Numbered from the stretch's first letter, positions 1 through 8,719 are shown. The stretch is DNA of 64,000 bases from an uncultured bacterium (GCA_900551915.1 URXT01000008.1:1-64000), one strand, 5' to 3'. Notes: generated by a model from the sequence alone, not told the origin. Program-made: numbers and translations.

Positions 1-360
1 GCATTCAGACGTGCAATGAAGCAGGCAATGCAGCGTACAATGAGAGCCGGCGCTCAAGGTATCAAAGTTATGGTATCAGGACGTTTGGGCGGTGCTGAAA
101 TTGCCCGTTCAGAATGGGCTAAAGAAGGCAGAATTCCTCTTCAAACTTTACGTGCTGACGTTGACTACGGTTTCACAGAAGCTGATACAATTATGGGTAA
201 AATCGGTGTTAAAGTTTGGATTTTCAAAGGCGTGTTAATGCCAGGTGAAAAAGCAGACCAAAACATCAAAGCTAAAAACGACAAAGGCGGTTCAGACAAA
301 GGTATGAGACGTCCGAGACGTAACAACAGAGCTGCAGCAACTGAAAACGCAGCAGAATAA
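1..360 (+). CDS. rpsC: 30S ribosomal protein S3, C-terminal part (5' end outside window)
   Basis: The reading frame is open from base 1 and gives 119 residues matching the C-terminal domain of S3, with the conserved [13 protein letters not shown] and [10 protein letters not shown] segments and the VKVWIFKG strand that closes the domain. S3 sits at the mRNA entry side of the 30S head. The N-terminal KH domain lies upstream of the window. After the conserved core there is a Lys/Arg/Asn and then Ala/Glu-rich tail of about 35 residues, typical of a disordered extension. It is followed after 37 bases by rplP, the usual S10-operon order. Confidence 0.97.
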   Translation, partial: AFRRAMKQAMQRTMRAGAQGIKVMVSGRLGGAEIARSEWAKEGRIPLQTLRADVDYGFTEADTIMGKIGVKVWIFKGVLMPGEKADQNIKAKNDKGGSDKGMRRPRRNNRAAATENAAE

Positions 361-397
361 GTCAAAAGGTATATAAAAAACAATAGGAGCAAATATA

Positions 398-811
398 ATG
401 TTACAGCCTAAAAAAACTAAATACCGCAAAATGATGAAAGGCAGAATGAAAGGTACCGAAACCAGAGGTACACAACTTGAATTCGGCGGTTATGCATTGC
501 AAGCTGTAGAACCCGGTTGGATTACCAGCCGTCAGATAGAAGCAGCTCGTCGTGCTATGACTCGTGAAATCAAACGCGGTGGTAATGTTTGGATTAAAAT
601 CTTCCCGGATAAACCGATTACGGCAAAACCGGCTGAAACCCGTATGGGTTCAGGAAAAGGTAACCTTGAATACTGGGTTGCTGTTGTTAAACCGAACAGA
701 ATTCTTTTCGAACTTGATTACTTTGACAGAAACATTGCAGTTCATGCTCTTGAACTCGCAGCTCAAAAACTTCCAATCAAAGTAAAAGTTGTAGAAAAAG
801 CTAAAGCGTAA
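398..811 (+). CDS. rplP: 50S ribosomal protein L16
   Basis: A 137-residue protein of normal L16 length. The start [19 protein letters not shown] and the [19 protein letters not shown] segment are L16 hallmarks; L16 binds 23S rRNA near the peptidyl-transferase centre and helps position A-site tRNA. An AGGAGC-like ribosome binding site precedes the ATG. It follows rpsC and precedes rpmC, the conserved S10-operon order, with a 78-base spacer to rpmC. Confidence 0.97.
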   Translation: MLQPKKTKYRKMMKGRMKGTETRGTQLEFGGYALQAVEPGWITSRQIEAARRAMTREIKRGGNVWIKIFPDKPITAKPAETRMGSGKGNLEYWVAVVKPNRILFELDYFDRNIAVHALELAAQKLPIKVKVVEKAKA

Positions 812-889
812 GCGGTGAAATGCCGGATTAAAACGACTCCGTTTATCGCTAAGACTGGATTAACGAAATAAATAAAAGGAAAATAAACA

Positions 890-1087
890 ATGAAATTAGA
901 TGAAATGCGCGAAAAAACAGTAGATGAGCTGCAAAGTGCAATAGTTGATTGGAAGAAAGATTTGTTTAACTACAAACTTCAACTCTCAACTCACAAATTA
1001 GAAAATACAGCGTTAATTTCTAAAACAAAAAAACTTATAGCTCAAGCAAAAACTGTAATTAGAGAAAAAGAGGTACAAAATGCCTAA
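890..1087 (+). CDS. rpmC: 50S ribosomal protein L29
   Basis: A 65-residue helical-hairpin protein with the L29 pattern ([14 protein letters not shown] near the N-terminus and a basic second helix). L29 lies near the polypeptide exit tunnel and contributes to docking of trigger factor and SRP. The AAAAGGAAAA site lies upstream of the ATG. Its 3' end overlaps the start of rpsQ by 8 bases, suggesting translational coupling. Confidence 0.95.
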   Translation: MKLDEMREKTVDELQSAIVDWKKDLFNYKLQLSTHKLENTALISKTKKLIAQAKTVIREKEVQNA

Positions 1088-1325
1088 GAAAGAAAAACAA
1101 GGAATCGTAATCAGTAATAAAATGGATAAAACCGTAGTTGTAAAAGTTGCAGACTATGAGCCGCATCCAAAATACAAAAAGATTATAGAATCAAACAAAC
1201 ACTACAAAGCTCATGACGAAAACAATATTTGTTCAGAAGGCGATAAAGTTAGAATTATTGAATCAAAACCGAAATCTGCCGACAAACGCTGGACAGTTGT
1301 TGAAGTTGTTGAAAAAGTAAGATAG
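1080..1325 (+). CDS. rpsQ: 30S ribosomal protein S17
   Basis: An 81-residue OB-fold protein with the S17 signature ([17 protein letters not shown] near the N-terminus, then HPKYKKII and AHDE). S17 is a primary 16S rRNA binder in the body of the small subunit. The ATG lies within the last codons of rpmC (8-base overlap), so the two genes are very likely translated together. A 79-base spacer separates it from rplN. Confidence 0.96.
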   Translation: MPKKEKQGIVISNKMDKTVVVKVADYEPHPKYKKIIESNKHYKAHDENNICSEGDKVRIIESKPKSADKRWTVVEVVEKVR

Positions 1326-1404
1326 TGAATTAAAAGGCAGCATTACCATAGAGTAATGAGAGGCCAATGTAGTAAACATACTATAAAAGAAAAAGGAAAC
1401 TAAA

Positions 1405-1773
1405 ATGATACAACAAGAAACAAGATTAGAAGTAGCAGATAACACAGGTGCAAAACAACTGTTATGTATTCGTGTTTTAGGCAGCTCTAACAAAAAATTT
1501 GCAGCAGTAGGCGACAGAATCGTTTGCTCTGTAAAATCAGCAGCACCTAACCAAACCGTAAAATCTGGTGAAGTTGTTACAGCTGTTGTCGTTAGAACAA
1601 AAGCTGACATAAAACGTGAAGACGGTTCAGTTATCAGATTTGACGAAAACGCAGCCGTAATCATTAACAAAGACGGCAACCCGCGCGGTACACGTGTTTT
1701 CGGACCTGTTGCCCGTGAACTTCGTGACAAAGGATTTATGAAAATCGTATCTTTGGCACCTGAAGTTATTTAG
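1405..1773 (+). CDS. rplN: 50S ribosomal protein L14
   Basis: A 122-residue protein of the exact usual L14 length. Conserved features are the [17 protein letters not shown] start, CIRVLGSS, and the C-terminal [27 protein letters not shown] segment. L14 lies at the subunit interface, where it contacts 16S helix 14 and is a docking site of the silencing factor RsfS. It stands between rpsQ and rplX, as in other S10 clusters, with an AAAAGGAAAC ribosome binding site. Confidence 0.97.
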   Translation: MIQQETRLEVADNTGAKQLLCIRVLGSSNKKFAAVGDRIVCSVKSAAPNQTVKSGEVVTAVVVRTKADIKREDGSVIRFDENAAVIINKDGNPRGTRVFGPVARELRDKGFMKIVSLAPEVI

Positions 1774-1865
1774 TTTTATAAAAACTAAATTGTTAACCAA
1801 CATAATATAGATTTACGCCCGGCAGTACCTGTCGGAAACGTAAGAAAAATGGAGAAAACAGAAAA

Positions 1866-2204
1866 ATGGCAGACAAAAATAAAAAAGATTTGCATGTAAA
1901 AAACGGTGACAGAGTAATCGTTCTTTCAGGCAAAGACAAAGGAAAAATCGGCAATATTAAAAAAGCTGATCCTTCAAAGTCCAAAGTGACAGTTGAAGGC
2001 GCAAACATGGTGACAAAAGCCCAAAAACCCCAGCCGATGGCAGGAATTCAGGGCGGCCTTATCAAACTTGAAGCTCCGATGGATGCCTCAAATGTAATGG
2101 TTGTATGTCCCGCTTGCGAAAAACCGACAAGGATCAAACACGAAGTAGTTGAAGGCAAAAAAGTCCGTGTTTGTAAAAAATGTGGTGAACAATTAGACGT
2201 TTAA
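1866..2204 (+). CDS. rplX: 50S ribosomal protein L24, zinc-ribbon-containing form
   Basis: A 112-residue L24. The KOW motif spans about residues 10-37 (VKNGDRVIVLSGKDKGKIG). L24 is an early assembly initiator near the tunnel exit. The C-terminal half carries two CxxC pairs (C81/C84 and C103/C106), which would bind zinc; many bacterial L24 proteins keep these cysteines. Order rplN-rplX-rplE is canonical. Confidence 0.96.
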   Translation: MADKNKKDLHVKNGDRVIVLSGKDKGKIGNIKKADPSKSKVTVEGANMVTKAQKPQPMAGIQGGLIKLEAPMDASNVMVVCPACEKPTRIKHEVVEGKKVRVCKKCGEQLDV

Positions 2205-2254
2205 TCTTTATGTGCTAAACTAAAGATAGCGTCCAAGAATTAAGGAAAAAACAA

Positions 2255-2812
2255 ATGACAACAACAAAAAACTTAAGAACAAAATACAATGAAGAAGTAA
2301 AATCAGCATTGAAAGAAAAGTTCGGCTATAAAAATGACCATCAGATTCCGGCTCTTCACAAAATTGTCTTGAACATGGGTGTTGGTGAAGCTTCTCACAA
2401 CTCAAAAATAGCTGAATCAATCGAAGCTCAGTTGACAAAAATTGCCGGTCAAAAGGCAGTTGTTACAAAAGCTAAAAAATCTATCGCAACCTACAAACTA
2501 AGAGAAGGTATGCCGGTAGGTGCAATGGCAACATTACGCGGTGACAGAATGTATGATTTCTTACAGAAACTTATCTGCGTTGTATTGCCGAGAATTCGTG
2601 ACTTCAGAGGTATCAGTGCAAAATCTTTCGATGGCCGCGGCAACTACACTTTAGGATTGAAAGAGCAAGCTTTGTTCCCTGAAATTACATACGAAGAAGT
2701 TGATTTGGTAAAAGGTATGAACATATCAATTATCACAACAGCTAACACAGATGACGAAGCAAGAGAATTGTTAAGATTGCTCGGAATGCCTTTCAAAGGT
2801 TTGAACAAGTAA
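2255..2812 (+). CDS. rplE: 50S ribosomal protein L5
   Basis: A 185-residue protein of normal L5 length, with NPxxxK-like [18 protein letters not shown] at the start, the central [14 protein letters not shown], and the RDFRGI and [18 protein letters not shown] segments. L5 binds 5S rRNA and forms an intersubunit bridge to S13. The ribosome binding site is the AAGGAAAA stretch before the ATG. It precedes rpsN as usual. Confidence 0.97.
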   Translation: MTTTKNLRTKYNEEVKSALKEKFGYKNDHQIPALHKIVLNMGVGEASHNSKIAESIEAQLTKIAGQKAVVTKAKKSIATYKLREGMPVGAMATLRGDRMYDFLQKLICVVLPRIRDFRGISAKSFDGRGNYTLGLKEQALFPEITYEEVDLVKGMNISIITTANTDDEARELLRLLGMPFKGLNK

Positions 2813-2889
2813 TCGAAACATAATTAAAAACTTATCGTCTGTATAACAAAGACATAAAGTAAAGAAAATAACTAACAAAGGAGAAATTC

Positions 2890-3096
2890 ATGGCTAAAAA
2901 AGCGATGATAAACAAAGAACTTAGACGCGAAGCATTGGCAGCAAAGGGTAAATACCCAGTTGTAAGACTTCACAACAGATGCTCCATCTGCGGCAGACCT
3001 CACGGTTACCACAGAGATTTCGGTCTTTGCAGAATTTGTTTAAGAAAAATGGCACACCAGGGCTTGCTTCCGGGTGTTACAAAAGCTAGCTGGTAA
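2890..3096 (+). CDS. rpsN: 30S ribosomal protein S14, zinc-binding type
   Basis: A 68-residue S14. Four cysteines at C31, C34, C47 and C50 form the zinc site of the C+ type S14, and the C-terminal [15 protein letters not shown] is the S14 signature. S14 joins the 30S head late in assembly. The strong AAAGGAGAAA site lies 6-7 bases before the ATG. A long 137-base spacer follows before rpsH, with no open reading frame in it. Confidence 0.97.
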   Translation: MAKKAMINKELRREALAAKGKYPVVRLHNRCSICGRPHGYHRDFGLCRICLRKMAHQGLLPGVTKASW

Positions 3097-3233
3097 GCAT
3101 AAATAAGTTTAAATAAAAACTTTAAAACCTTGCTAAACTGCTAAAGCTCGTCAAGGCGGCAGCCAAAGCCGAACCGGACAAAAATTGGTAAGTAGCGTCA
3201 GAATTATCTGACATAATTAAAAAGGAAAATAAA

Positions 3234-3629
3234 ATGAATACAGATCCTATAGCAGATATGCTAACAAGAATCAGAAATGCTAACATGGTATCTCATGAAA
3301 AAGTTGAAATGCCATCTTCAAAATTAAAAGTTGAATTAGCAAAATTGTTAAAAGAAGAAGGATTTATCACAGATTATGAAGTTAAAGAAGTTGGTAAATT
3401 CAAAGTTTTAACCGTAATTTTAAAATACGACATGAATAAAAAACCGGTTATTACAAAACTCGAAAGAATTTCAAAACCTGGCTTGAGAAACTACTCAAAA
3501 GCAAAAAATCTTCCGAAAGTATTAGGCGGAATGGGAATTGCAATCGTTTCAACAAGCAAAGGTTTGTTAACAGACAGGAAAGCAAGAAAAGAAAACATCG
3601 GCGGCGAAGTTCTCTGCTATGTTTACTAA
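3234..3629 (+). CDS. rpsH: 30S ribosomal protein S8
   Basis: A 131-residue protein of usual S8 length. It starts with [17 protein letters not shown] and ends with the GGEVLCYVY strand that binds helix 21 of 16S r[21 protein letters not shown] is also conserved. In Escherichia coli S8 represses the spc operon by binding an rRNA-mimic in the mRNA; I see no clear copy of that mimic here. A terminator-like hairpin follows 18 bases after the stop codon, so rpsH may end a transcription unit. Confidence 0.97.
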   Translation: MNTDPIADMLTRIRNANMVSHEKVEMPSSKLKVELAKLLKEEGFITDYEVKEVGKFKVLTVILKYDMNKKPVITKLERISKPGLRNYSKAKNLPKVLGGMGIAIVSTSKGLLTDRKARKENIGGEVLCYVY

Positions 3630-3646
3630 TCAAAATATATAAATCG

Positions 3647-3677
3647 AAAATCCGTCCTCAAAAAGGGCGGATTTTTT
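3647..3677 (+). terminator. Intrinsic terminator between rpsH and rplF
   Basis: An 11-bp stem AAAATCCGTCC / GGGCGGATTTT (one G-U pair) with a 7-base loop is followed by a short T run. It begins 18 bases after the rpsH stop codon. Together with the promoter-like sequence downstream it suggests that the ribosomal cluster is cut into two transcription units here, possibly with partial read-through. Confidence 0.75.
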
Positions 3678-3710
3678 GATTGATAAAACTTCACGAATAT
3701 TAATAACCTG

Positions 3711-3739
3711 TTTACATTTGAAATTCTCCATGCTAAAGT
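3711..3739 (+). promoter_or_regulatory. Sigma-70-type promoter ahead of rplF
   Basis: TTTACA at 3711-3716 and TAAAGT at 3734-3739 are separated by exactly 17 bases, matching the -35/-10 layout (5 of 6 and 4 of 6 consensus bases). It lies just after the rpsH terminator and about 100 bases ahead of the rplF start, consistent with a separate rplF transcription start. Confidence 0.5.
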
Positions 3740-3745
3740 TATTAA

Positions 3746-3807
3746 GCGGGTGCAATTGGTAGAAAAGCCCGCAGGCAAAATCTTAGCCGAAATTAAAACG
3801 ATTTTGC
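3746..3807 (+). promoter_or_regulatory. Two-hairpin leader upstream of rplF
   Basis: The leader can form GCGGG (3746-3750) with CCCGC (3768-3772) and an 8-bp stem GCAAAATC (3775-3782) with GATTTTGC (3800-3807). Neither has a T run, so they are not terminators. A structured leader directly before a ribosomal protein gene and directly after a promoter may be a feedback site; that role is inference. Confidence 0.45.
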
Positions 3808-3839
3808 AGGAAGTAGCAATATACCATAAGGAGAAAAAC

Positions 3840-4379
3840 ATGTCACGTATTGGTAAAAAACCGATTGAAATTCCGTCAGGTGTAGAAATTACTATTGACG
3901 GCCAAACTGTTACAGCAAAAGGACCTCTTGGCACTGAAACCGTTGTAGTTCGTCCCGAAATTGCTGTTAAAATCGAAGATAACCACATTATTTTGTCTAA
4001 AGTCGGACAAACAAGAGAAACTGATGCTTTGTTCGGTTTGTCAAGAACTTTAGTAGCAAACGCAGTTCACGGTGTTAAAGAAGGTTTTGAAAAGAAACTT
4101 GAAATCCAGGGCGTAGGTTACCGTGCAAATATGGAAGGTAAAAACCTTAACCTTGCATTGGGCTATTCACACCCTGTAGTTGTTGAACCGCCGGAAGGTA
4201 TCACAATTTCGGTTGAAGCTAACACAAAAATCAGTGTTAAAGGTTCAAATAAACAGAAAGTCGGCGATGTTGCCGCTTTCATACGTTCAAAACGTCCGCC
4301 TGAAGTTTACAAAGGCAAGGGTGTAAGATATGAAGGCGAATACATAAGACGTAAAGCTGGTAAAGCTGGTAAGAAATAA
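3840..4379 (+). CDS. rplF: 50S ribosomal protein L6
   Basis: The start at 3840 ([17 protein letters not shown]) is chosen over an in-frame ATG at 3750 because all L6 proteins begin this way and a clear AAGGAG lies 6 bases upstream. The 179-residue product contains both L6 domains and the [17 protein letters not shown] and [17 protein letters not shown] segments. L6 binds 23S rRNA near the sarcin-ricin loop. A long leader with hairpins and a promoter precedes it. Confidence 0.97.
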   Translation: MSRIGKKPIEIPSGVEITIDGQTVTAKGPLGTETVVVRPEIAVKIEDNHIILSKVGQTRETDALFGLSRTLVANAVHGVKEGFEKKLEIQGVGYRANMEGKNLNLALGYSHPVVVEPPEGITISVEANTKISVKGSNKQKVGDVAAFIRSKRPPEVYKGKGVRYEGEYIRRKAGKAGKK

Positions 4380-4403
4380 TCTTAAATCTTAGAGGCTGAT
4401 ATA

Positions 4404-4736
4404 ATGAAAGTATCTTTTTCAGGTATTTATGATGTTCGTTTCCCTTATGGAACAAAAGATGAATTCATAAAGCAAAAAGCTCAGGAAACAAAAGCTTATA
4501 TGATTGAGCAAGGATATATCAACCCTGGCCACTTTGAGCCGATACATATTGATATAAAAGATTCTTTCAATCTCCAAAAAACAGATAAAAAATTGGCCGA
4601 TAAAGGTATAAGAATTAGTTCAGGAGTCGATAACCCTTGGATTTTATGCGATATCTTCGAGCATATAGACAAATCTCTGGGACAGCAATATGTCGACAAT
4701 TCAAAAGTAGAATTAGTATTTGATAAACAAGCATAA
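4404..4736 (+). CDS. Unknown 110-residue protein inserted in the ribosomal cluster
   Basis: I do not recognise this protein. It has no membrane segment or signal peptide, and begins MKVSFSGIYDVRFPYGT, with mixed charged and hydrophobic residues compatible with a small globular cytosolic fold; two cysteines are not in a metal motif. It starts 24 bases after rplF behind a weak GAGGCTG site and is followed by rplR, positions where bacteria normally have nothing between L6 and L18. Base composition resembles its neighbours, so it need not be a recent arrival. Confidence 0.7.
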   Translation: MKVSFSGIYDVRFPYGTKDEFIKQKAQETKAYMIEQGYINPGHFEPIHIDIKDSFNLQKTDKKLADKGIRISSGVDNPWILCDIFEHIDKSLGQQYVDNSKVELVFDKQA

Positions 4737-4745
4737 AGCCCAAAT

Positions 4746-4774
4746 GAACCCTTGAATCGGTTTCAAGAAGGTTC
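4746..4774 (+). promoter_or_regulatory. Hairpin in the rplR leader
   Basis: GAACC CTTGAA (4746-4756) pairs with TTCAAG..GGTTC (4762-4774) around a 5-base loop, an 11-bp stem with a 2-base bulge. No T run follows, so it is not a terminator. It ends 12 bases before the AAAGGAG site of rplR and might affect its translation; this is inference. Confidence 0.4.
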
Positions 4775-4795
4775 GGGTAAAAGGAGAAAAGAAAA

Positions 4796-5164
4796 ATGAT
4801 TAAACAAGAAACAAGAAAACCGAAAATTCAAAAAAGACATCGTACTATCAGACTTAAAGTTTCAGGAACAGCAGAGTTTCCGAGACTTGCAGTTTACAGA
4901 AGTACAAAACATATCTATGCCCAGTTAATTGATGATGTAAATCATGTAACTTTAGCATCAGCATCTTCAAATGACAAAGATTTGAAAGAACAGCTTAAAC
5001 ACGGCGGCAACATTGAAGCTGCTAAAGTTGTCGGTGCTGCAATCGCTAAAAAAGCAAAAGCTAAAGGCATTGAATGTGTTGTATTTGACCGCGGCGGATT
5101 TTTATATCACGGCCGTGTAGCAGCTTTGGCTGACGCAGCCAGAGAAGCTGGTTTGATGTTCTAA
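4796..5164 (+). CDS. rplR: 50S ribosomal protein L18
   Basis: A 122-residue L18 with the [23 protein letters not shown] start, the [10 protein letters not shown] strand, and the C-terminal [28 protein letters not shown] signature. L18 binds 5S rRNA together with L5. A strong AAAGGAG lies 10 bases upstream. Unusually it is the last gene of the cluster: a strong terminator follows after 36 bases instead of rpsE. Confidence 0.97.
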   Translation: MIKQETRKPKIQKRHRTIRLKVSGTAEFPRLAVYRSTKHIYAQLIDDVNHVTLASASSNDKDLKEQLKHGGNIEAAKVVGAAIAKKAKAKGIECVVFDRGGFLYHGRVAALADAAREAGLMF

Positions 5165-5200
5165 TCAAATCGCAGATTAAAAACCTGTATAATAAAAAGT

Positions 5201-5235
5201 AAACAGACGTCTTAATTATAAGACGTCTGTTTTTT
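5201..5235 (+). terminator. Terminator ending the ribosomal protein cluster
   Basis: A perfect 13-bp stem (AAACAGACGTCTT, 5201-5213, with its complement at 5220-5232) around a 6-base loop is followed by a T run. It lies 36 bases after rplR, so the cluster stops here. On the other strand the adjoining A run could let it also serve the minus-strand gene ending at 5287. Confidence 0.92.
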
Positions 5236-5286
5236 AAGCACAAACACATTTAACTTGTTTATACTTACTATTTATAGAAATTTATT

Positions 5287-5871
5287 TTAGAAACGATATC
5301 CAATGCTTGCTTCCCCGTAAGTTGCGCCGTTTTTAGTAATGCTACATTTGCCGCCAAATACAAGCTGGTGTCCTTTATCATTGATTTGCTGTGAGTATTC
5401 AATATTTGAGCCTACAAATGGGCTGACTTTATTTGACTTAACTATCTGCCCGTTGTTGATTTCCGGTACCGAATGAAAATCTGCACCGCCAGTCAAAGCC
5501 ATTTTTAATTTTCTGCCTTCATCGCAGCAAATATTACGGGTAAAACCTATTGACCCTCCAGCTTTCAAAGACTCTTTTGAATCTAAATCTGTAAGGTTAT
5601 TCTTGTCAAAGCCTTTGGTATAGTCACCGATTATTCCCAGATTTAATTCCGTGCAGGTTGATGTCCCAAAATCCATTCCTGCATAAACTCCGGCATTAAC
5701 ACCTGCTTTTTTGCCTATTAATGCGCTTGCATTTCCGCCGAGTGTATAGCCTATATTGGGGTTTTTGTCTAATTCTTTTTTCAAAGAACCTTCAAGCCCA
5801 ATCTTACCGTAGTCTCTTGCATTCAATCGTGCATAACCAGCATTAATTCCAACATTCCCATAATCACCCAT
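5287..5871 (-). CDS. Glycine-rich beta-barrel-like protein without signal peptide
   Basis: A 194-residue protein made of alternating Gly/aromatic/polar strands (for example GYTLGGNASALIGKKAGVNAG) ending in the aromatic pattern GEASIGYRF, as outer-membrane beta-barrels do. However it begins MGDYGNVGINAGYARL, with no hydrophobic signal sequence, and the AAGGAG site before this ATG supports the start. So it is either exported by a route I cannot see or a barrel-like repeat protein that stays inside. I do not recognise the family. It lies divergently from the DnaJ-like gene. Confidence 0.65.
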   Translation of the reverse strand: MGDYGNVGINAGYARLNARDYGKIGLEGSLKKELDKNPNIGYTLGGNASALIGKKAGVNAGVYAGMDFGTSTCTELNLGIIGDYTKGFDKNNLTDLDSKESLKAGGSIGFTRNICCDEGRKLKMALTGGADFHSVPEINNGQIVKSNKVSPFVGSNIEYSQQINDKGHQLVFGGKCSITKNGATYGEASIGYRF

Positions 5872-6049
5872 AGTTTAATCTCCTTTTATTTCCCCAAATT
5901 GATTACCTCTATATAAAGTATTTTTGTTTTCAAAAATTGCTTTATGAAAATTATTTACTTTACATTTGTTAATATTAAAAAATAATTAATTAATTCAAGT
6001 TTAAATAAGTTTTGTATTATTATGATAATATAGATACTATGGAGATATT

Positions 6050-7090
6050 ATGGAATATAAAGACTATTATGAAATATTAGGTGTTAAACGCAGTGCAACA
6101 GAAGCTGAGATAAAATCAGCGTACCGAAAACTTGCGAGAAAATATCACCCTGATGTAAACAAAACAAAAGAAGCAGAAGCTAAATTTAAAGACATAAACG
6201 AAGCTTACGAAGTTCTCTCTGATAAGGCCAAACGTCAGCGATACGACAGTTTAGGCGCGAATTGGCAGGGCGGGCAAAGTTATACGCCGCCGCCGGGATT
6301 TGAACAATTTGGATTTGGCGGCCAGGGCGGAAATTACCAGAGCTTTAACTTTAATGGTCAAGATTTGGGCGGATTTTCAGACTTTTTCAGCTCGCTTTTC
6401 GGTGATATGATGGCAGGTGGTGCTACGGGAAGAAATGCCGGCGGTTTTAGCAGTTTTGATTTTGGCGGAGCGCAGCGTGCCCAATCTCAACGTGCGTCCA
6501 GAAGGCCTCAAAAAAGTGAGGATTTAGATGTAACTAAAAATTTGAATATTACAGTTGATGATATTTTTGCCCAAAGGCCGATTTCTGTAAAGTTTTCAGA
6601 AATGAAACGCTGCGGACAATGCCCGCCTGGCGGAGGCTTTTGTTCAGCTTGCGGCGGAACAGGAATTATAAACGAACAAAAGTCAATTAAAGTAAAATTG
6701 CCGCCCGAACTTAAAGACGGCCAGAAAATCCGTGTTAAAGGCGAAGGAAAAGCTGATGAATACGGCAACAAAGGCGATTTATATTTAATTGTTCACATAA
6801 GCGACAGCGAATATCAGGCTGATGGCTATGATTTGACCAAAGAGGTTGAAATAACACCTTCTGAAGCAGTACTCGGAGCAAAAAAGGAAATTAAAACTCT
6901 TCATGGAATGATAACGATTAAAATTCCGCCTCTGACATCAACAGGTCAAATGCTTAGATTAAAAGGGCTTGGACTTCCTAAAAAAGGCGGTGGATTTGGC
7001 AACTTGAACGCAAAAGTTAAGATTGTTATTCCAAAGAATCTTTCGCAAAAGCAAATAGATTTATACAAGCAGATTCAGGAACTTGGATAA
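6050..7090 (+). CDS. DnaJ/CbpA-like co-chaperone with a reduced zinc site
   Basis: A 346-residue J-protein. The J domain covers residues 1-66 with HPD at 33-35, followed by a Gly/Phe-rich region (about 75-145) and the C-terminal client-binding domains. Between them is a single short cluster C188-x2-C191-x6-C198-x2-C201, instead of the four CxxCxGxG repeats of DnaJ. It would stimulate the ATPase of an Hsp70. A GGAG site precedes the ATG by 6 bases. A standard dnaJ is present elsewhere in the window (57957-59081), so this is a second, specialised J-protein. Confidence 0.85.
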   Translation: MEYKDYYEILGVKRSATEAEIKSAYRKLARKYHPDVNKTKEAEAKFKDINEAYEVLSDKAKRQRYDSLGANWQGGQSYTPPPGFEQFGFGGQGGNYQSFNFNGQDLGGFSDFFSSLFGDMMAGGATGRNAGGFSSFDFGGAQRAQSQRASRRPQKSEDLDVTKNLNITVDDIFAQRPISVKFSEMKRCGQCPPGGGFCSACGGTGIINEQKSIKVKLPPELKDGQKIRVKGEGKADEYGNKGDLYLIVHISDSEYQADGYDLTKEVEITPSEAVLGAKKEIKTLHGMITIKIPPLTSTGQMLRLKGLGLPKKGGGFGNLNAKVKIVIPKNLSQKQIDLYKQIQELG

Positions 7091-7220
7091 GCAGGGCTTG
7101 CGTTGGATTTATTGCTCGGTTTGTTTATGTAAATAAATGTAACGAAAATTATCTTCTCTGAAATCGTGAAATCTCAAAATACTTTATATGTATAAGAGAG
7201 TAAAAATAAGGAGAGATGAT

Positions 7221-7559
7221 ATGACTTTTTTAGCGATTGATTCACAAAAGAATTTATTCACTCTGCAAAAAAGCCAACTGCAGTTTGAACAGACACTTGT
7301 TATGAACCAGGCAAACTGGCTTGCAAAAGAGATGTCTGCAAGAGCTGAGCAGTTAGAAGCTGCGTCAGGTAACGGACAGGTGGATTTGGATAATGACGCC
7401 TATTATGTTTCGTTGCAAAAGCAGGAGGAATATCTTACAACGCGGCAAAATACGCTTGATACCCAGATTTCATTGCTTGATAACGAAATTTCAAGTATGA
7501 AGACAATGGTTCAAAACAACATCAAGTCTAGCTGCAGCTTGAACCTCATCGGCGGCTAG
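7221..7559 (+). CDS. Small coiled-coil protein, unknown function
   Basis: The start at 7221 (MTFLAIDSQKNLF) is preferred to an in-frame ATG at 7188 because AAGGAG lies 7 bases upstream of it. The 112-residue product is Gln/Leu-rich and mostly helical (KSQLQFEQTLVMNQANWLAKE and a second helix around LDTQISLLDNEISSM), consistent with an antiparallel coiled coil, ending in a short Cys/Gly-containing tail. No signal peptide or membrane segment. Family not recognised. It is followed by a structured gene-free stretch. Confidence 0.7.
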   Translation: MTFLAIDSQKNLFTLQKSQLQFEQTLVMNQANWLAKEMSARAEQLEAASGNGQVDLDNDAYYVSLQKQEEYLTTRQNTLDTQISLLDNEISSMKTMVQNNIKSSCSLNLIGG

Positions 7560-7873
7560 GTGCTACGCACGTAGATACATTGGAACTACATTAGTGTTGA
7601 GCGCTTTTGTAATTCTTAGTCTGAACTTTGAAATAACGTTGTTTGCGCTGGGAACAGTTCCCGCCTTCTGGCGAGATTAGTACATTCTACTAGACATATA
7701 ATATGCACGCAGACATTTTCCCTCTACCTTTGGAGCAAAGGGAACAGACGAGGAACGAGTCTTGTGACCATGTTTCCCGACGTGAAGCTAGTGGTGAGAG
7801 GGATTCGGAGTTAACAAGCTTGAGCGAGTTTTACTCCGATGGGTGAGGGTTAAAAGCCCATTCACTCCCACAT
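7560..7873. other. Hairpin-rich gene-free stretch, possible structured RNA
   Basis: No convincing gene. The stretch is dense in short inverted repeats: CTACG/CGTAG near 7562, GGGAAC/GTTCCC then CGCC/GGCG near 7650-7675, TAGTA/TACTA near 7680, GGGAA/TTCCC flanking 7738-7785, and CGGAGT/ACTCCG near 7805-7840. Its composition differs from the AT-rich spacers elsewhere. I checked for tRNA, tmRNA, RNase P RNA and SRP RNA landmarks and found none. It could be an unknown non-coding RNA or a dispersed palindromic element; the strand is undetermined. Confidence 0.4.
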
Positions 7874-8713
7874 TTACAAACACGCTTTTTCAAAAAGCTC
7901 CACGGTGTTGGCCATAAGCATTGCAATCGTCATTGGCCCGACTCCGCCGGGAACAGGCGAAATATATGAAGCTACGGAAACGGCTTCATCAAAATCCACA
8001 TCTCCCCTTGTTTTGCTGTTTTCATCTTTGAAAATCCCAACATCCACTACAACACAACCTGATTTTAACATATTTTTTCCAATAATTTTTCCCCCTACAG
8101 CAGAAACCACAATATCTGCTGTTTTTGTTATGTCTGCAAGGTTTGGGGTGCGGCTGTGGCAGATTGTAACGGTAGCATTTCTCTGCAACAGCATTTGAGC
8201 TAAGGGTTTTCCGACAATATTTGAGCGTCCAACTATTACTGCATGCTGTCCTTCTATTTGGATTTTGTATTCATCCAGAAGTCTGATAATTCCGCGAGGT
8301 GTGCAAGGGTAAACATAAGGCTTTTCACCGGTGAAAAGTTTGCCGGCGTTTTCCGGTGTGAAGCCGTCAACATCTTTCTTCGGCGAAATAGCGTTTATAA
8401 TATTAAATTTATTTATATGCGGCGGCAAAGGCAGTTGAACAAGTATCGCAGTAACATTTTTGTCATTGTTAAGCTCTTCGATTTTTGCCAAAAGCGTCTG
8501 TTCATCAACGTCTGACGGGTAATTTATCACAATAGAATTTATTCCGAGTTTTTCGGCGGTTTTCTTCTTGTTGTTCACATAAATCCTGCTTGCGGGATTG
8601 TCGCCTACTAAAATTACAACAAGTGTCGGCTTTTTGTCATAATTTTCAAGCCTTGCTTTTAATTCTTCAAGAATTTTGTCTCTCAACTTTTTGCCGTCTA
8701 AAATTTCTGCCAT
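7874..8713 (-). CDS. folD: Bifunctional methylene-THF dehydrogenase / methenyl-THF cyclohydrolase
   Basis: A 279-residue FolD of usual length. It interconverts 5,10-methylene-, 5,10-methenyl- and 10-formyl-tetrahydrofolate using NADP. Seen: the YVNNKKKTAEKLGI catalytic-lysine segment, the KDVDGFTPEN segment, the nucleotide-binding VIVGRSNIVGKPLAQML and the C-terminal PVPGGVGPMTIAMLM motif. It starts 6 bases after the CooC-like gene, so it appears to be the last gene of the rplI/MetE-like/CooC-like operon. Confidence 0.95.
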   Translation of the reverse strand: MAEILDGKKLRDKILEELKARLENYDKKPTLVVILVGDNPASRIYVNNKKKTAEKLGINSIVINYPSDVDEQTLLAKIEELNNDKNVTAILVQLPLPPHINKFNIINAISPKKDVDGFTPENAGKLFTGEKPYVYPCTPRGIIRLLDEYKIQIEGQHAVIVGRSNIVGKPLAQMLLQRNATVTICHSRTPNLADITKTADIVVSAVGGKIIGKNMLKSGCVVVDVGIFKDENSKTRGDVDFDEAVSVASYISPVPGGVGPMTIAMLMANTVELFEKACL

Positions 8714-8719
8714 TTGTCC

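Noticed and set aside
1263..1730. Long antisense frames over rplN, fusA, ppdK and the coiled-coil gene
   Set aside because: They are mirror frames of strongly conserved genes, without ribosome binding sites or family resemblance.
3750..3839. A 30-residue N-terminal extension of L6
   Set aside because: No ribosome binding site, not conserved in L6, and the stretch holds leader hairpins.
7560..7873. A tRNA-like 3' end around the GGGTTAAAAGCCC hairpin
   Set aside because: The loop lacks the TTC of a T-arm, and no D-arm, anticodon arm or acceptor partner can be drawn.
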